A stretch of 64,000 nucleotides of DNA from NCBI RefSeq assembly GCF_019797865.1, contig NZ_CP081869.1, positions 3,311,501-3,375,500 of the forward strand, written 5' to 3'. Position numbers and translations under genes: made by a program. The notes below the pieces were generated by a model. That model was not told the origin of the DNA. It saw nothing but the letters and a program-made list of their open reading frames with translations, and made no database searches. This document shows positions 1 through 8,998 of this stretch, in pieces (the first letter of the stretch is position 1; the number at the start of each line of letters is the position of its first letter). This DNA comes from Chenggangzhangella methanolivorans (GTDB taxonomy: Bacteria; Pseudomonadota; Alphaproteobacteria; Rhizobiales; Methylopilaceae).

Positions 1-1
1 G

Positions 2-1104
2 CGCGCCAGCATGCGCTCCTACACGATGGGCGCGGCCTGGTGGGCCGGGGACAACGGCCCTTACTGGGGCCACAACGCCGCCATCCGCATCGCGGCCTTC
101 CGCGACCACTGCCGGCTGCCGACCGTGCCGGGCGGCGCCCCGCTCGGGGGCGCGGTGCTGAGCCACGACCTTTTCGAGGCCGTGCTGATGCGAAAGGGCG
201 GCTACGAGGTGCGCGTGCTGCCCGAAGAGGGCGGCTCGTGGGAGGACAACCCCGCCTCGCTGCCGGAGTTCCTTCGCCGGAACCTGCGCTGGTGCCAGGG
301 CAACATGCAGTATCTGCGCCTCATCGGCTCGCCCGGCCTGCCGTTCCTCGGCCGCGTGAACCTGATGATCGCGATCCTGATGTACGCCGGCGCGCCGGCC
401 TGGATCGTGTTCATGGTCGCAGGCGCCGCCCAGGCCTGGGATCCGCCCGTGGTGATCGGCGGCGGCGGCGACGATCCGTTCCCCTGGACGCTCAGCACCG
501 CGCTCGTCGTCATGATGATGCTGGTGCTCTTCGCGCCCAAGATCATGGGCTATCTCGACGTGCTGCTGCAGCCGGCCGAGAGCCGTCGCTATGGCGGGCA
601 GGGCGTGTTCGCGGCCGGCGTCGCGGCCGAGGTGACGTTCGGCATGCTGTTCGCGCCGATCGTCTCATTCTCGGTGACCGCGTTCCTGCTGCAGCTCTTC
701 GTGCTGCGCAAGCCCCTCGGTTGGGAGGCGCAGGACCGCGACGGCCGCCGCGTGCGGTGGAGCGAGGCCATGCGCCTGCTCTGGCCCGCGACGCTGTTCG
801 GCGTTGCGCTCGCGGTCTCGCTCTGGCTGACGGCGCCCGACGTGCTGCCTGGGCCGCCCCCGTGCTGATCGCCTATATCTTCGCCGCGCCCTTCACGGTG
901 ATGACCTCGATCGACGCGCCGGACGCCGACGCGCCGCGCTTCCGTCTCGTGGCGATTCCCGAGGAGATGGACACGCCGGTCGAGGTCCGGGCGGTGAGCG
1001 CCGGGCCGGAGGACGCGGCGGGCGCGGGTTACGCCCCGCCGATGTCGCCGTTCCGCTTCGACGCGGAGCCCAAGCGCGCGGCCTACTCGGCGGCGGCCGA
1101 GTAG
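2..1104 (+). CDS. opgH: Glucans biosynthesis glucosyltransferase H (OpgH/MdoH), 5'-truncated by the window edge and frameshifted
   Basis: This is the C-terminal part of the inner-membrane GT2 glucosyltransferase that polymerises the backbone of osmoregulated periplasmic glucans. Family motifs are visible: YWGHNAAIR near the start, [12 protein letters not shown], and the [10 protein letters not shown] block (QxxRW-type motif of processive GT2 enzymes). These are followed by at least four hydrophobic segments. The reading frame open from base 2 stops at 868, but the typical C-terminal tail ([13 protein letters not shown], then [10 protein letters not shown]) continues in the next frame to a TAG at 1102-1104. 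One missing base near 848-850 (CC where CCC is expected) restores [11 protein letters not shown]. The slip is probably a sequencing error. The 3' end overlaps convergent yciB by 22 bp. Confidence 0.9.
   Translation, partial: RQHALLHDGRGLVGRGQRPLLGPQRRHPHRGLPRPLPAADRAGRRPARGRGAEPRPFRGRADAKGRLRGARAARRGRLVGGQPRLAAGVPSPEPALVPGQHAVSAPHRLARPAVPRPREPDDRDPDVRRRAGLDRVHGRRRRPGLGSARGDRRRRRRSVPLDAQHRARRHDDAGALRAQDHGLSRRAAAAGREPSLWRAGRVRGRRRGRGDVRHAVRADRLILGDRVPAAALRAAQAPRLGGAGPRRPPRAVERGHAPALARDAVRRCARGLALADGARRAAWAAPVLIAYIFAAPFTVMTSIDAPDADAPRFRLVAIPEEMDTPVEVRAVSAGPEDAAGAGYAPPMSPFRFDAEPKRAAYSAAAE
1083..1104. repeat. 22-bp palindrome shared by the 3' ends of opgH and yciB
   Basis: Perfect 9-bp arms (1083-1091 and 1096-1104) surround a 4-base loop. 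Both convergent genes end inside it, and both are translated there as YSAAAE followed by TAG. The stem-loop could act as a short bidirectional transcription barrier, but it has no T-tract. Confidence 0.85.
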
Positions 1105-1655
1105 CGCTGCAGCAGCGGCGCCTGCGCCATCGCGAAGATCAGGGTGATGGGCATGATGCCCCACACCTTGAACGCGACCCAGAAATCGGTGGTCTGCGTG
1201 CGCCAGACCACCTCGTTGACCACGGCGAGGAACACGAAGAACCACGCCCAGCGGGTCGAGAGCTTCATCCAGCCCTGATGGGTGAGGTCGAAGGCCTGGT
1301 CGAACACGATCGCGAGCAGCGGCTTGTTGAACGCGACGCCGCCGAACAGCGCGCCGGCGAACAGCAGGTTCACGATCGTCGGCTTGAGCTTGATGAAGAG
1401 CTCGTCCTGAAGCGCGAGCGTCAGCCCGCCGAACACCAGCACCACGGCGCCCGACACCAGCGGCATGATCGGGATGCGGCGGGTGAGCGCCCAGGAGATC
1501 GAGAGCGCCACCACGGTCGCGACCATGAAGGCGCCGGTGCCGACGAACAGCCCGCCGCGGGAGTTGGCGACGAAGAACACCACGAGCGGCCCGAGCTCGA
1601 GCGCGAGCTTGAGCAGCGGATTGACGGCGCGACTCTGGTCGAGGGCCTTGGTCAT
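1083..1655 (-). CDS. yciB: Inner membrane-spanning protein YciB / septation protein A family
   Basis: A 190-residue, very hydrophobic protein of usual family length. It has the family signature [12 protein letters not shown] near residue 20, then [15 protein letters not shown] and [17 protein letters not shown]. About five to six membrane segments are predicted by eye. Family members are inner-membrane proteins linked to septation and intracellular membrane/envelope maintenance in enterobacteria and Shigella; the biochemical role is unsettled. Its ATG overlaps the tyrC stop codon (ATGA, 1652-1655), so it is probably the last, translationally coupled gene of the hisC-tyrC-yciB operon. Confidence 0.92.
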   Translation of the reverse strand: MTKALDQSRAVNPLLKLALELGPLVVFFVANSRGGLFVGTGAFMVATVVALSISWALTRRIPIMPLVSGAVVLVFGGLTLALQDELFIKLKPTIVNLLFAGALFGGVAFNKPLLAIVFDQAFDLTHQGWMKLSTRWAWFFVFLAVVNEVVWRTQTTDFWVAFKVWGIMPITLIFAMAQAPLLQRYSAAAE

Positions 1656-2655
1656 GCGCGTTTCCTTTGCGCCCGCATGGCGGGCTGATCAACCCCGATG
1701 ACCGCGCGCGCGATGCGTGCGGCCCTCAGCCTTTCGTCTCTGGCGCGCCCTGCGGCCGAAATCCGGCGCCGCGTGTCCTGGCCCTGCTCGATGATGCCGC
1801 GGCGGATCGCGCGGGTGCGGGTGAAAAGCTCGAACAGCTTGTCGCCTTCCGCCCAGCGGATCGCGCGTTGCAGCGCCGTCAGGTCTTCGACGAAGCGCCC
1901 GAGGATCTCGAGCACCGCGTCGCGATTGTTGAGGAAGATGTCGCGCCACATCGTCGGGTCGGAGGCCGCGATGCGGGTGAAGTCGCGGAAGCCCGAGGCC
2001 GAGTACTTGATGACCTCCGACTGGGTCACGTCCTCGAGGTCGGCCGCCGTTCCCACGATGTTGTAGGCGATCAGATGCGGCACGTGGCTCACGATCGCGA
2101 AGACGAGGTCGTGATGCTCGACGCTCATCGTGTCGACGTTCGCGCCCATGCCTTCCCAGAAGCCGCGCAGCTTCGCGACATCCGCCTCGTCGGCGGGAGA
2201 CAGCGGCGTCAGGATCGCCCAGCGGCCGTCGAAGAGTTCGGCGAAGCCCGCGTCCGGTCCGGAGTCTTCCGTGCCGGCGATCGGGTGGCCGGGGATGAAG
2301 GCGGCGTGGGCGGGAACGTGCGGGCCCATGTCGCGCACCACGCGCCCTTCACCGAGCCGACGTCGGTGAGCACGGCGCCGACCTTGAGCTTCGGGCCAAC
2401 CTCCGCCGCCACCGCGCCGCAGACGCCGACGGGGGTGCAGACGACCACGAGGTCGGCCTCCGCGACGGCCTCGGCCGAGGTCTCCAGAACCGCGTCGAAC
2501 AGGCCGAGGTCGCTTGCCCTGGCGCGCACCGAGGCGCTTGCGTCGGTGGCCACGATCTCGGCCGCGAGCCGGCCGCGCCGCGCCGCATGCGCGATCGACG
2601 AGCCGATGAGGCCGACGCCGATGATCGCGACGCGTTCGAAGATCGGTTCAGCCAC
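1652..2655 (-). CDS. tyrC: Prephenate/arogenate (cyclohexadienyl) dehydrogenase, frameshifted
   Basis: NAD(P)-dependent dehydrogenase of tyrosine synthesis. The N-terminal half carries a Rossmann motif ([14 protein letters not shown]) and VVVCTPVG. The C-terminal half carries the substrate-side motif [11 protein letters not shown], then [13 protein letters not shown] and [10 protein letters not shown]. The two halves lie in different frames and join between DVGSVKGA and VVRDMGPH if one G is restored near 2341 (GCGGTGGTG expected). A GTG start at 2655 is chosen because it begins [12 protein letters not shown] and overlaps the hisC stop by 8 bp. The whole gene therefore reads as one 330-335 residue protein of normal length. 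The slip is probably a sequence error. Confidence 0.88.
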
Positions 2656-3775
2656 GGGACTTGCCCGTGAACTCGGCGAGCGCCGCAAGCACGGTCTCAT
2701 TGGCTTCCGCCGAGCCGATGGTGAGCCTGAGGCAGTCGGGAAGCCCATAGGCCCCGACGGCGCGCAACACGAGGCCGCGCGAGGTGAGGAACGCGTCCGC
2801 GTCCGCGGCCGTGCGGCCGGCGTCCTTCGGAAAGCGGATCAGGATGAAGTTCGCGACCGACGGCGCGACCTCGAGCCCGAGCGCGCGCACGCCCTCGGTG
2901 AGCTTCACGAGCCATTCCGAATTGTGCGCGACCGCGGCGTCGAGATGCGCCCGGTCGGCGACCGCCGCCGCGCCCGCCGCGATCGCGGGCCCCGAGACGT
3001 TGAACGGCCCGCGGATGCGGTTGAGCGCGTCGACGACGCCTTCGGGTCCGTAGAGCCAGCCGATGCGAAGGCTCGCGAGCCCGAACACCTTCGAGAAGGT
3101 GCGCGTCATCACGACGTTCTCCGACCCCGAGACGAGCTCGATGCCCGCCGCGTAGTCGTTGGCGCGGACATATTCGGAATAGGCCGCGTCGAGCACCAGC
3201 AGCGTCGACTTCGGCAGCCCGGCGTGCAGCCGCTTCACCTCGTCGAACGGCAGGTAGGTGCCGGTCGGGTTGTTGGGGTTGGCGATGTAGACGATGCGGG
3301 TCCGGTCGGTGACGCGCGCGAGCAGCGCGTCGACGTCGGTCGTGAGGTTGGTCTCGGGCGCGACCACGGGCGCGCCGCCGGCCGCCAGGATCGCGATCTT
3401 GTAGACGAGGAAGCCGTGCTCGGTGAACAGGCCCTCGTCGCCCGGCGCGAGATAGGCCGAGGCGAGCAGCGACAGCAGCTCGTCGGAGCCCGCGCCGCAG
3501 ACGATGCGCTCAGGGTCCAGGCCGTGGGCGCGCGCGATCGCCTCGCGCAGAGCGCTCGAGCTGCCGTCCGGATAGATCTCGAGGGAGCCGGCGGCCTCGC
3601 GGAACGCCGCGATCGCCTTGGGGCTCGGGCCGAGCGGGGTCTCGTTGGACGACAGCTTGTGCAGCTTCACGCCCGCCGGCGCCCTGGACTTGCCGGGCAC
3701 ATAGGCGTCGATCGCGAGCGCGCCGGGGCGAGGGGTGGGGGCGGTGTCGGTCGTCATCGGTTCGGAGAGCGTCAT
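2648..3775 (-). CDS. hisC: Histidinol-phosphate/aromatic aminotransferase (PLP fold type I)
   Basis: A 375-residue aminotransferase of the HisC family. Motifs seen: [13 protein letters not shown] near residue 40 (substrate pocket), [33 protein letters not shown], and the PLP-lysine motif [17 protein letters not shown]. It transaminates imidazole-acetol phosphate. In alphaproteobacteria this copy, lying between chorismate mutase and tyrC, is generally held to act in aromatic amino acid synthesis. It overlaps tyrC by 8 bp and follows the chorismate mutase gene by 48 bp, so they form one leftward operon. A second in-frame ATG lies at 3757. Confidence 0.92.
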   Translation of the reverse strand: MTLSEPMTTDTAPTPRPGALAIDAYVPGKSRAPAGVKLHKLSSNETPLGPSPKAIAAFREAAGSLEIYPDGSSSALREAIARAHGLDPERIVCGAGSDELLSLLASAYLAPGDEGLFTEHGFLVYKIAILAAGGAPVVAPETNLTTDVDALLARVTDRTRIVYIANPNNPTGTYLPFDEVKRLHAGLPKSTLLVLDAAYSEYVRANDYAAGIELVSGSENVVMTRTFSKVFGLASLRIGWLYGPEGVVDALNRIRGPFNVSGPAIAAGAAAVADRAHLDAAVAHNSEWLVKLTEGVRALGLEVAPSVANFILIRFPKDAGRTAADADAFLTSRGLVLRAVGAYGLPDCLRLTIGSAEANETVLAALAEFTGKSRG

Positions 3776-3823
3776 GGAGTCGATCGTTTCTGCGGCGTGC
3801 GTCCCGCCGCGAGGCGCGGCGCG

Positions 3824-4591
3824 TCAGGCGGCGAGCGGCGAGGCGTAGCCGCCGAGCCTGCGGGCGTGTTCGGCCGGGGGCGTCTCGCCATGGGCGGCGG
3901 CCAGCCGCAGCAGCCGGCCGTTGCGCTTCACGCTCGCGAGCGTCTCGGCTCCGTCGTCGGGCGCGGTCTCGCTCTCGTGCTCGATCGCCCAGACGGTGGT
4001 CTCGGAGGCGGCGGCCTCGCCGAGCGGGCGCGCCACCACGAGGGCGGGCGCGGGCGCAGGATGGCTTCCGCGCGCCAGGAACGGCAACCGCGCCATCACC
4101 TGCGGGCCGCCTTCGCCGCCAAGCGCCTCCCACCAGGCCGATCCCGGCTCGGCTGAGATGCGCACGAGGCCGAGGTCGCCGGTCGAGCCCGCCACTGCCT
4201 GGATCACCCGCTGCGGCGTGCCGTGGCCGACGAGCGGCACGTCGAAGCCGAGGTGGAACCGCGCGAGGTCATGCATGCCGAGCGCGTCGGAGCCCTGCTC
4301 GACATGGACGGTGAAGGGCGACTGCACATGGGTGAAGGTCGCGATGATGGTGCGCCAGAGATGCTCGGCGGTGGCGAGCGGCAGGCGTCCCTGATGGCGG
4401 GCCGCGAGGCGGCGCATCATGTCGGCCTCGCGCTGGGGCCGGAACGCCGAGCCGGTGGCGGCCGTGCGCTTGATCTCGATCAGACGGTCGATCACGGCCC
4501 CGCGCTCCATGAGCAGCAGGTGCATGGCCTCGTCGATCCGGTCGATCTCGCGGCGGATCTCAGAAAGCGTGTCGGGCTGTGCGTCGGTCAT
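3824..4591 (-). CDS. Chorismate mutase (AroQ-type domain) with long C-terminal extension
   Basis: Residues 8-95 form an all-helical AroQ chorismate mutase domain: LSEIRREIDRIDEAMHLLLMERGAVI, with catalytic-type Arg and Lys (IKR), then READMMRRL. It converts chorismate to prephenate, the substrate of the downstream dehydrogenase. The remaining about 160 residues have a periplasmic-ligand-like/ACT-like feel (DLGLVRISAE, WWEALGG), but I cannot assign a fold. No prephenate dehydratase motif (TRF) is seen. It is the first gene of the chorismate mutase-hisC-tyrC-yciB operon, which has the usual Hyphomicrobiales order. Confidence 0.85.
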   Translation of the reverse strand: MTDAQPDTLSEIRREIDRIDEAMHLLLMERGAVIDRLIEIKRTAATGSAFRPQREADMMRRLAARHQGRLPLATAEHLWRTIIATFTHVQSPFTVHVEQGSDALGMHDLARFHLGFDVPLVGHGTPQRVIQAVAGSTGDLGLVRISAEPGSAWWEALGGEGGPQVMARLPFLARGSHPAPAPALVVARPLGEAAASETTVWAIEHESETAPDDGAETLASVKRNGRLLRLAAAHGETPPAEHARRLGGYASPLAA

Positions 4592-4721
4592 GCGCTGCGG
4601 TCCAGGCGGAGGACCGCGCGCCTTTCAGCTGCCGATCCGGACGGAAGCGCGCCTTCATAGACGAAGGCGGGCGCGAAGGCCAAGCGGATGGCGGAAGAAT
4701 GCGAAGGGACCGCGGCGCCGT

Positions 4722-5369
4722 TCAGTGCGCCTTGGCCGCAGCCGAACCCTTGTGGTTCTCGTCGGCCGCCGGCGCGTCTTCGTCTGCGACCTCGTCGGTC
4801 TCTTTGGTGTGGTTCTTCTTGTGCAGCGCGTGCGACTTCGCCTCGATGTAGTGCGCGTGGTCGCTGACCCAGTCGGAGAGCGCAAGCAGGATGCCGGAGG
4901 CGACGAACACAGCGTGGACCACGACCATCCACCAGAGATCGCGGTCGGCGATCTCCTTGATGTCCATGAAGGCCTTGAGGAGCTGGATGGCCGAGATCGC
5001 GACGATCGAGGCGAGAAGCTTCAGCTTCAGGCCCGAGAAGTCGATCTTGCCCATCCATTCCGGGCGCTCGCTCTGGTCGGCGAGGTCCATGCGCGACACG
5101 AAGTTCTCGTAGCCCGAGAAGATCACCAGCAACACGAGGTTCGCCGTCAGCGACAGGTCGATCAGCGACAGGATGCCGAGGATCGTCTCGCTCTCGGTCG
5201 CGACGAAGACGCGCTCGATGAAGTGCAGCAGCTCCTGCGCGAACTTCAGCAGCAGGACGACCAGGCCGACCACGAGGCCGACATAGAACGGCGCCATCAG
5301 CCAGCGGCTGGCGAACAGCCCCCGCTCCAGCTTGCGTTCGAAGACGTTGCTCTTGCGCGCCTGTGCCAT
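4722..5369 (-). CDS. UPF0114 (YqhA/TIGR00645) family membrane protein
   Basis: About 215 residues with the UPF0114 pattern: FASRWLMAPFYVGL, FSGYENFVSRMDLAD, KLKLLASIVAISAIQLLKAFMD, then a fourth hydrophobic helix. Four membrane segments are visible, followed by a charged His/Lys/Glu-rich tail (HKKNHTKETDEVADED). The function is unknown. The start at MAQARKSNVF is chosen because conserved similarity begins there; an upstream ATG at 5381 is possible. It is divergent in neither direction and lies downstream of msrA on the same strand, with the msrA terminator between them. Confidence 0.85.
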   Translation of the reverse strand: MAQARKSNVFERKLERGLFASRWLMAPFYVGLVVGLVVLLLKFAQELLHFIERVFVATESETILGILSLIDLSLTANLVLLVIFSGYENFVSRMDLADQSERPEWMGKIDFSGLKLKLLASIVAISAIQLLKAFMDIKEIADRDLWWMVVVHAVFVASGILLALSDWVSDHAHYIEAKSHALHKKNHTKETDEVADEDAPAADENHKGSAAAKAH

Positions 5370-5441
5370 GGAAAGCCGCATGACACGGCGCGAGCCGCCG
5401 GGCAAGGCGCCCGACGGCCGCAGGCCGCTGATTGTCTAAAA

Positions 5442-5468
5442 GTCGCGGCCTGGTCCTTAGGCCGCGAC
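5442..5468 (-). terminator. Rho-independent terminator of msrA containing its stop codon
   Basis: Perfect 10-bp stem (5442-5451 with 5459-5468), 7-base loop, and TTTT immediately after it in the minus direction. The msrA stop codon (5457-5459) lies at the loop/stem border, so the last codons are part of the hairpin. Confidence 0.8.
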
Positions 5469-6113
5469 GCCGGTCGGGATCGGGCACGCGACGCCCGTGC
5501 CCCCGAGGCCGCAATAGCCGCCGGGGTTCTTGGCGAGATACTGCTGGTGGTAGCCCTCGGCGAAGTAGAACTCGGGCGCGTCGAGGATCTCGGTCGTCAC
5601 CGCATCGAGGCCGCGGGCTTCGAGCGCCTCGCCGTAGCGGGCGGCCGTCTCCTCGGCCGCGCGTCGCTGCGCGTCGTCGAAGACGTAGACGCCCGAACGG
5701 TACTGGGTGCCCATGTCGTTGCCCTGGCGCATGCCCTGCGTCGGGTTGTGGCTCTCGAAGAACAGCTTCAGCAGCGCCTCGTAGGAGGTCTTCGCCGGAT
5801 CGAACACCACGCGCACCACCTCGTTGTGGCCGGTGCGGCCGGAGCAGACCTCCTCATAGGTCGGGTTCGGCGTGAAGCCGCCGGCGTAGCCGACCGCGGT
5901 CGAGATCACGCCCGGCGCCTGCCAGAACGCGCGCTCGGCGCCCCAGAAGCAGCCGAGGCCGAACATCGCGATCTCGGCGCCGTCCGGGTGCGGGCCCTTC
6001 AGAAGCGAGCCGTTGACGTGGTGGCGCTCGGCGGTGGGAAGCGGCGCGTCGCGGCCCGGCAGGGCCTCCTCGCGCGTCGGCAGTTCGAGGGACTTGCGGA
6101 GGAATCCGAACAT
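5457..6113 (-). CDS. msrA: Peptide-methionine (S)-S-oxide reductase
   Basis: A 218-residue enzyme that reduces methionine-S-sulfoxide in proteins and repairs oxidative damage. The catalytic motif GLGCFWGAE sits near residue 50. It is followed by [27 protein letters not shown] and [12 protein letters not shown]. The C-terminal [16 protein letters not shown] supplies resolving cysteines. The start [11 protein letters not shown] gives the long-N-terminus MsrA form common in Proteobacteria. It is a single gene with its own terminator overlapping the stop codon. Confidence 0.95.
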   Translation of the reverse strand: MFGFLRKSLELPTREEALPGRDAPLPTAERHHVNGSLLKGPHPDGAEIAMFGLGCFWGAERAFWQAPGVISTAVGYAGGFTPNPTYEEVCSGRTGHNEVVRVVFDPAKTSYEALLKLFFESHNPTQGMRQGNDMGTQYRSGVYVFDDAQRRAAEETAARYGEALEARGLDAVTTEILDAPEFYFAEGYHQQYLAKNPGGYCGLGGTGVACPIPTGVAA

Positions 6114-6172
6114 CGGGCGTCTCCTTGGCTGGAAATGGATCTTCCCCTGATACGCCGCCGAGGGCTCCGGCG

Positions 6173-6471
6173 TTACGGCGCGACGCCGACGCGGCGGCGT
6201 CTGCGGCGGCCGATCAGCATGAACACGACGCCGATCACCGCGAGCACCGCGCAGGTCGGCTGCGCGAGGATCCAGTCGACCGGCGCCTGCGCCATGCCCG
6301 CCGACTGCCGCAGGCTGGCGAGCGTCTCGGGCGAGGCCGCGGCCCAGCTCGTCTCGGTCGCCGTGAAGGCGACCGCCCCGGAGGCGATGGCGCGGGTGCC
6401 GTCGATCACCAACGCCACGAACCGGCGGCAAGAACGAGAAAGCCAAGCAGACGGAACAGGAAGCGGATCAT
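6173..6471 (-). CDS. Small two-helix membrane protein of unknown function, frameshifted
   Basis: About 99 residues when one base is restored near 6420-6421 (AA, where AAA would keep frame). The N-terminal part ([17 protein letters not shown]) reads in one frame and the remainder ([15 protein letters not shown] ... [19 protein letters not shown]) in another. It has two membrane segments and an arginine-rich tail. I recognise the pattern of a conserved short Hyphomicrobiales protein (IDGTRSIAA motif after the first helix) but no function is known to me. Confidence 0.65.
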
Positions 6472-6654
6472 GAAGGCGTCACATGGTGTCGGGAGGGGCG
6501 TTTGGCGAGGCGCCGCCCCTTTGGGCCGGCGGCCCGGAGGATGCGACGCCGGCCGGGCGAGGGCAATGCTTCGTCGTCGCCCTGCGGCCTTTGATGTTTC
6601 GCCGCGTTCCCGCACTTGTCCGGCGCAACGCGGTTTGCTAGGTCGAGCGGCTCC

Positions 6655-6744
6655 GGAGGGGTGGCCGAGTGGTTGAAGGCGCACGCCTGGAAAGTGTGTA
6701 TACGGGAAACCGTATCGCGGGTTCGAATCCCGCTCCCTCCGCCA
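6655..6744 (+). tRNA. tRNA-Ser (anticodon GGA)
   Basis: The acceptor stem GGAGGGG (6655-6661) pairs with the 3' strand ending at 6740, and the CCA end is encoded (6742-6744). The D-arm core (TGGCCGAGTGG), the anticodon loop CTGGAAA, a long class II variable arm and the T-arm GGTTCGAATCC are all present. Its 3' end is the integration site of the downstream element. Confidence 0.95.
6731..6744 (+). repeat. Left attachment core (attL) in tRNA-Ser 3' end
   Basis: The 14-bp sequence CGCTCCCTCCGCCA is the end of the tRNA gene and recurs exactly at 19461-19474. Flanking bases differ immediately outside the core. Confidence 0.88.
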
Positions 6745-6784
6745 TATATTCCTATTCCGACCGCAGCATAAATTGCTGATTTTA

Positions 6785-6806
6785 TTACCGAATTAACCCT
6801 CGGTAA
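6785..6806. promoter_or_regulatory. Inverted repeat upstream of integrase
   Basis: TTACCGA (6785-6791) and TCGGTAA (6800-6806) form a perfect 7-bp inverted repeat between attL and the integrase start. It is a candidate binding site for an excisionase, repressor or integrase. Confidence 0.5.
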
Positions 6807-6835
6807 CGCTGGGGCGTTTACCCTCAGCGCGTTTT

Positions 6836-6856
6836 CGCAATACATTGCGTCGTACA
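6836..6856 (+). repeat. Left copy of a 21-bp subterminal repeat (possible integrase arm site)
   Basis: It starts CGCAATACATTGCG and ends CGTACA, matching 19367-19387 at 19 of 21 positions. It lies 91 bp inside attL; the right copy lies 73 bp inside attR. The left copy contains an internal inverted repeat CGCAAT/ATTGCG. Confidence 0.7.
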
Positions 6857-6872
6857 AAACGAGGTACACGCG

Positions 6873-8150
6873 ATGGCTCAGGACATCATCGTTCTCCGCA
6901 ATGGCGGATGGTCGCTCTATCGGCGCGTCCCGAAGCGGTTCGAGTCCGTCGAGCCGCGCAAGCATGTCCTGAAGAGCCTGAAGACTGATTCCCGCAGCGT
7001 CGCGGAGCGCAAGGCGGCGGCCGTGTGGTCGCATCTCGTAGAAGGCTGGGAAGCCCGCCTTAAGGGGCAGTACTCCGACGCCGAACGGCGCTTCGAAGCC
7101 GCTCGCGACCTCGCGGGCCATCTCGGCTTCAACTTCCTCCCCGCCGATCGCGTGGCGGCCCTGCCGCTGGAAGAGCGCGCCCGGCGCGTGCGGGCCACGA
7201 TCGTGAACGGCGAACCGGACCCGCTCGCGGCGGCGGCGCTGCTTGGCGGCGTGCCCGAGGCGAAGATCACGGTGACGAAGGCGCTCGATCTCTACTGGAT
7301 GCTGGCGAAGGACAAGACGCTCGGCAAGTCGGCGGACCAACTGCGGCGCTGGGAAAACCCACTGAAGAAGGCCACGGCCAACTTCGTCGCGCAGATCGGA
7401 GACAAGGCCCTCGCGGACATCACGGGAGACGACATGCTCGACTTCCGCCAGTGGTGGCTTGAACGGCTGGAGACGGGCGGCCTCACGGCGAACAGCGCCA
7501 ACAAAGACCTCACGCATCTCGCGGTCGTCTGGCGCACGGTCAACAAGATGAAGCGGCTGGGACTCGTGCTGCCGCTCTCCGATCTGTCCTTCAAAGAAGG
7601 CGAGCGACGCGCCCGGCCGCCCTTCGACGTCGAGTGGATCAAGACCCGCCTGCTGAAGCCCGGCGCGCTCGACGGCCTCAACACGGAAGCTCGCACGATC
7701 GTGCTGGGAATGGTCAACACCGGCTATCGCCCGAGCGAGGGCGCGGGGCTGCTGCGCGAGCATATCCGGCTGGAGGGGAAGACGCCGCACATCTCGATTG
7801 AGCCCGTAGGGCGGCAGTTGAAGAACGAGACCAGCAAGCGGCTCATTCCTCTCACGGGCGTGTCGCTGGAAGCATTCCGGGCCTGCCCGGGCGGCTTCCC
7901 GACCTACGCGGGCAAGGACAAGATCAGCGCGACCGTGAACGCCTTCCTTGCCGACAATGGGCTGAAGCAGACGCCCAAACATTCGCTCTACAGCCTCCGA
8001 CACTCGTTTGAGGACCGCATGCTCACGGCCGGGATAGACGAACGCATCCGCCGCGACCTCATGGGCCACAGCCTGGGGGGACGGGAGCGCTACGGCGAGG
8101 GCGGCGCGCTGGAGCACCGGGCGGCGCTGCTCAAGAAGATCGCCCTCTAG
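6873..8150 (+). CDS. int: Tyrosine recombinase/integrase of the element
   Basis: 425 residues. The N-terminal part (LRNGGWSLYRRVPKRF, then TDSRSVAERKA) resembles the DUF6538-type start of proteobacterial phage integrases. The core-binding domain spans about residues 130-230. The catalytic domain shows Arg in NTGYRPSEG, the SLRHS box (YSLRHSFEDRM) and the nucleophile Tyr in RERYGEG near the C-terminus. It should catalyse site-specific insertion into the adjacent tRNA-Ser gene. The ATG is preceded by an AT-containing leader with inverted repeats. Its end overlaps the next, opposite-strand gene by 4 bp. Confidence 0.93.
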   Translation: MAQDIIVLRNGGWSLYRRVPKRFESVEPRKHVLKSLKTDSRSVAERKAAAVWSHLVEGWEARLKGQYSDAERRFEAARDLAGHLGFNFLPADRVAALPLEERARRVRATIVNGEPDPLAAAALLGGVPEAKITVTKALDLYWMLAKDKTLGKSADQLRRWENPLKKATANFVAQIGDKALADITGDDMLDFRQWWLERLETGGLTANSANKDLTHLAVVWRTVNKMKRLGLVLPLSDLSFKEGERRARPPFDVEWIKTRLLKPGALDGLNTEARTIVLGMVNTGYRPSEGAGLLREHIRLEGKTPHISIEPVGRQLKNETSKRLIPLTGVSLEAFRACPGGFPTYAGKDKISATVNAFLADNGLKQTPKHSLYSLRHSFEDRMLTAGIDERIRRDLMGHSLGGRERYGEGGALEHRAALLKKIAL

Positions 8151-8317
8151 ATCAGCGCTGGTGCGGAGAGCCGCCGGGCAAGGCGGATTGCCGCCTCACG
8201 CTTGCGGGCTTCGGCTAGGTCGCGCTCGAACGCCTCGAACACCGGCACAAGCAACGGGTTCGTGGCCGTGTATTCGGCCACGATGTCGCGAAGCTCTTCG
8301 ATCTCTTCAGCAGTCAT
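8147..8317 (-). CDS. Hypothetical small helical protein of the element
   Basis: 56 residues starting MTAEEIEELRDIVAEYT, predicted as two amphipathic helices, rich in Ala, Glu and Arg. The start at 8317 has GGAAAGGTG just upstream. It lies last in the leftward structural operon and overlaps the convergent integrase end by 4 bp. I do not recognise a family; no excisionase-like HTH is evident. Confidence 0.55.
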   Translation of the reverse strand: MTAEEIEELRDIVAEYTATNPLLVPVFEAFERDLAEARKREAAIRLARRLSAPALI

Positions 8318-8424
8318 GACGCACCTTTCCCGCGTCGCCCGGAGGCGAAACGGCAGGTTGATGGGGGCTTGTCGGGGAGACGGTGCAAGCATAGCGCGGA
8401 AATAAATCCGCGCCAGAGACTTGA

Positions 8425-8754
8425 CTAAAACGCCCCGTTCAACCGGACATTGACCGTGGCGGAAGGGTTAACGGCCGCCGTCACAGCAACGCCGATGTAG
8501 GTGTTGCCGGAGGCGGTCTTGCTGACGAGCTTCGCCGTGGAGTCGTAATAGACTTTGTCGCCCGCGTTGATCGCCAGCGCGGAGACCTTCGGCAGGTCGA
8601 AGACACCAACGGTGACGAGGTCGAGGTCGGCCCCGGTCTCCGCATCGCCAGCGGCCACGCCATACAGCGCGCCGACCACCACGAGGTCGCCGGAGGCGAC
8701 GACGGCGGGGCTGGGGATCGTGATGTTCTCGCCCTTCTGGACGTGGTTACGCAT
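8425..8754 (-). CDS. DUF2190 family capsid protein (decoration/stabilisation-like)
   Basis: 109 residues with the DUF2190 pattern: an N-terminal QKGENITIPSPAVVASGD, then GALYGVAAGDA, VFDLPKVSALAINAGDKVYYD, and a terminal TVNVRLNG. It is an all-beta small phage protein usually encoded next to the major capsid gene and thought to sit on the capsid. The ATG overlaps the upstream gpW-like gene by 8 bp, as in a tightly coupled head operon. Confidence 0.85.
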   Translation of the reverse strand: MRNHVQKGENITIPSPAVVASGDLVVVGALYGVAAGDAETGADLDLVTVGVFDLPKVSALAINAGDKVYYDSTAKLVSKTASGNTYIGVAVTAAVNPSATVNVRLNGAF

Positions 8755-8998
8755 GGTCGAGCCCTTTCGAGGTTCTGAAGGTGAAAGCGTTGCGGGTGCG
8801 GCCGGTTATGGCCGCGATCTCGCGGTCCAGCGCGACCATGGCGCGGGCAAGTTCGGCGTCGGACCGGAACTCAATCTCTTCGCCGTTCTGGTCCCGGACC
8901 CGGCGCGCGCCGGAGTACCGGGCCTCTTCCATGTCCCGCCGGGCGCACTGGAGCCGCTTCAGTCGGTCGGCGGCGGACTGTTCGTCGGGTACGTTCAC
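8747..8998 (-). CDS. gpW-like head-tail joining protein
   Basis: 83 residues: two helices around a short beta-turn segment (GARRVRDQNGEEIEFRSDAELARAMVALDREIA), the pattern of gpW-type head-completion proteins that close the portal vertex after DNA filling. The GTG start at 8998 overlaps the capsid gene's TGA (GTGA). A head-completion protein without any tail genes is notable: the mature head would have to join tails supplied by another phage. Confidence 0.75.
   Translation of the reverse strand: MNVPDEQSAADRLKRLQCARRDMEEARYSGARRVRDQNGEEIEFRSDAELARAMVALDREIAAITGRTRNAFTFRTSKGLDHA

Noticed and set aside
1667-4156. Very long plus-strand open frame opposite tyrC/hisC/chorismate mutase (and similar ones at 4419-6473, 24074-25027, 29509-31907, 38961-42062, 42724-44505, 56044-57600)
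   Set aside because: These are antisense shadows of real genes in high-GC DNA: Arg/Gly/Ala-rich products with no family motifs and no ribosome sites.
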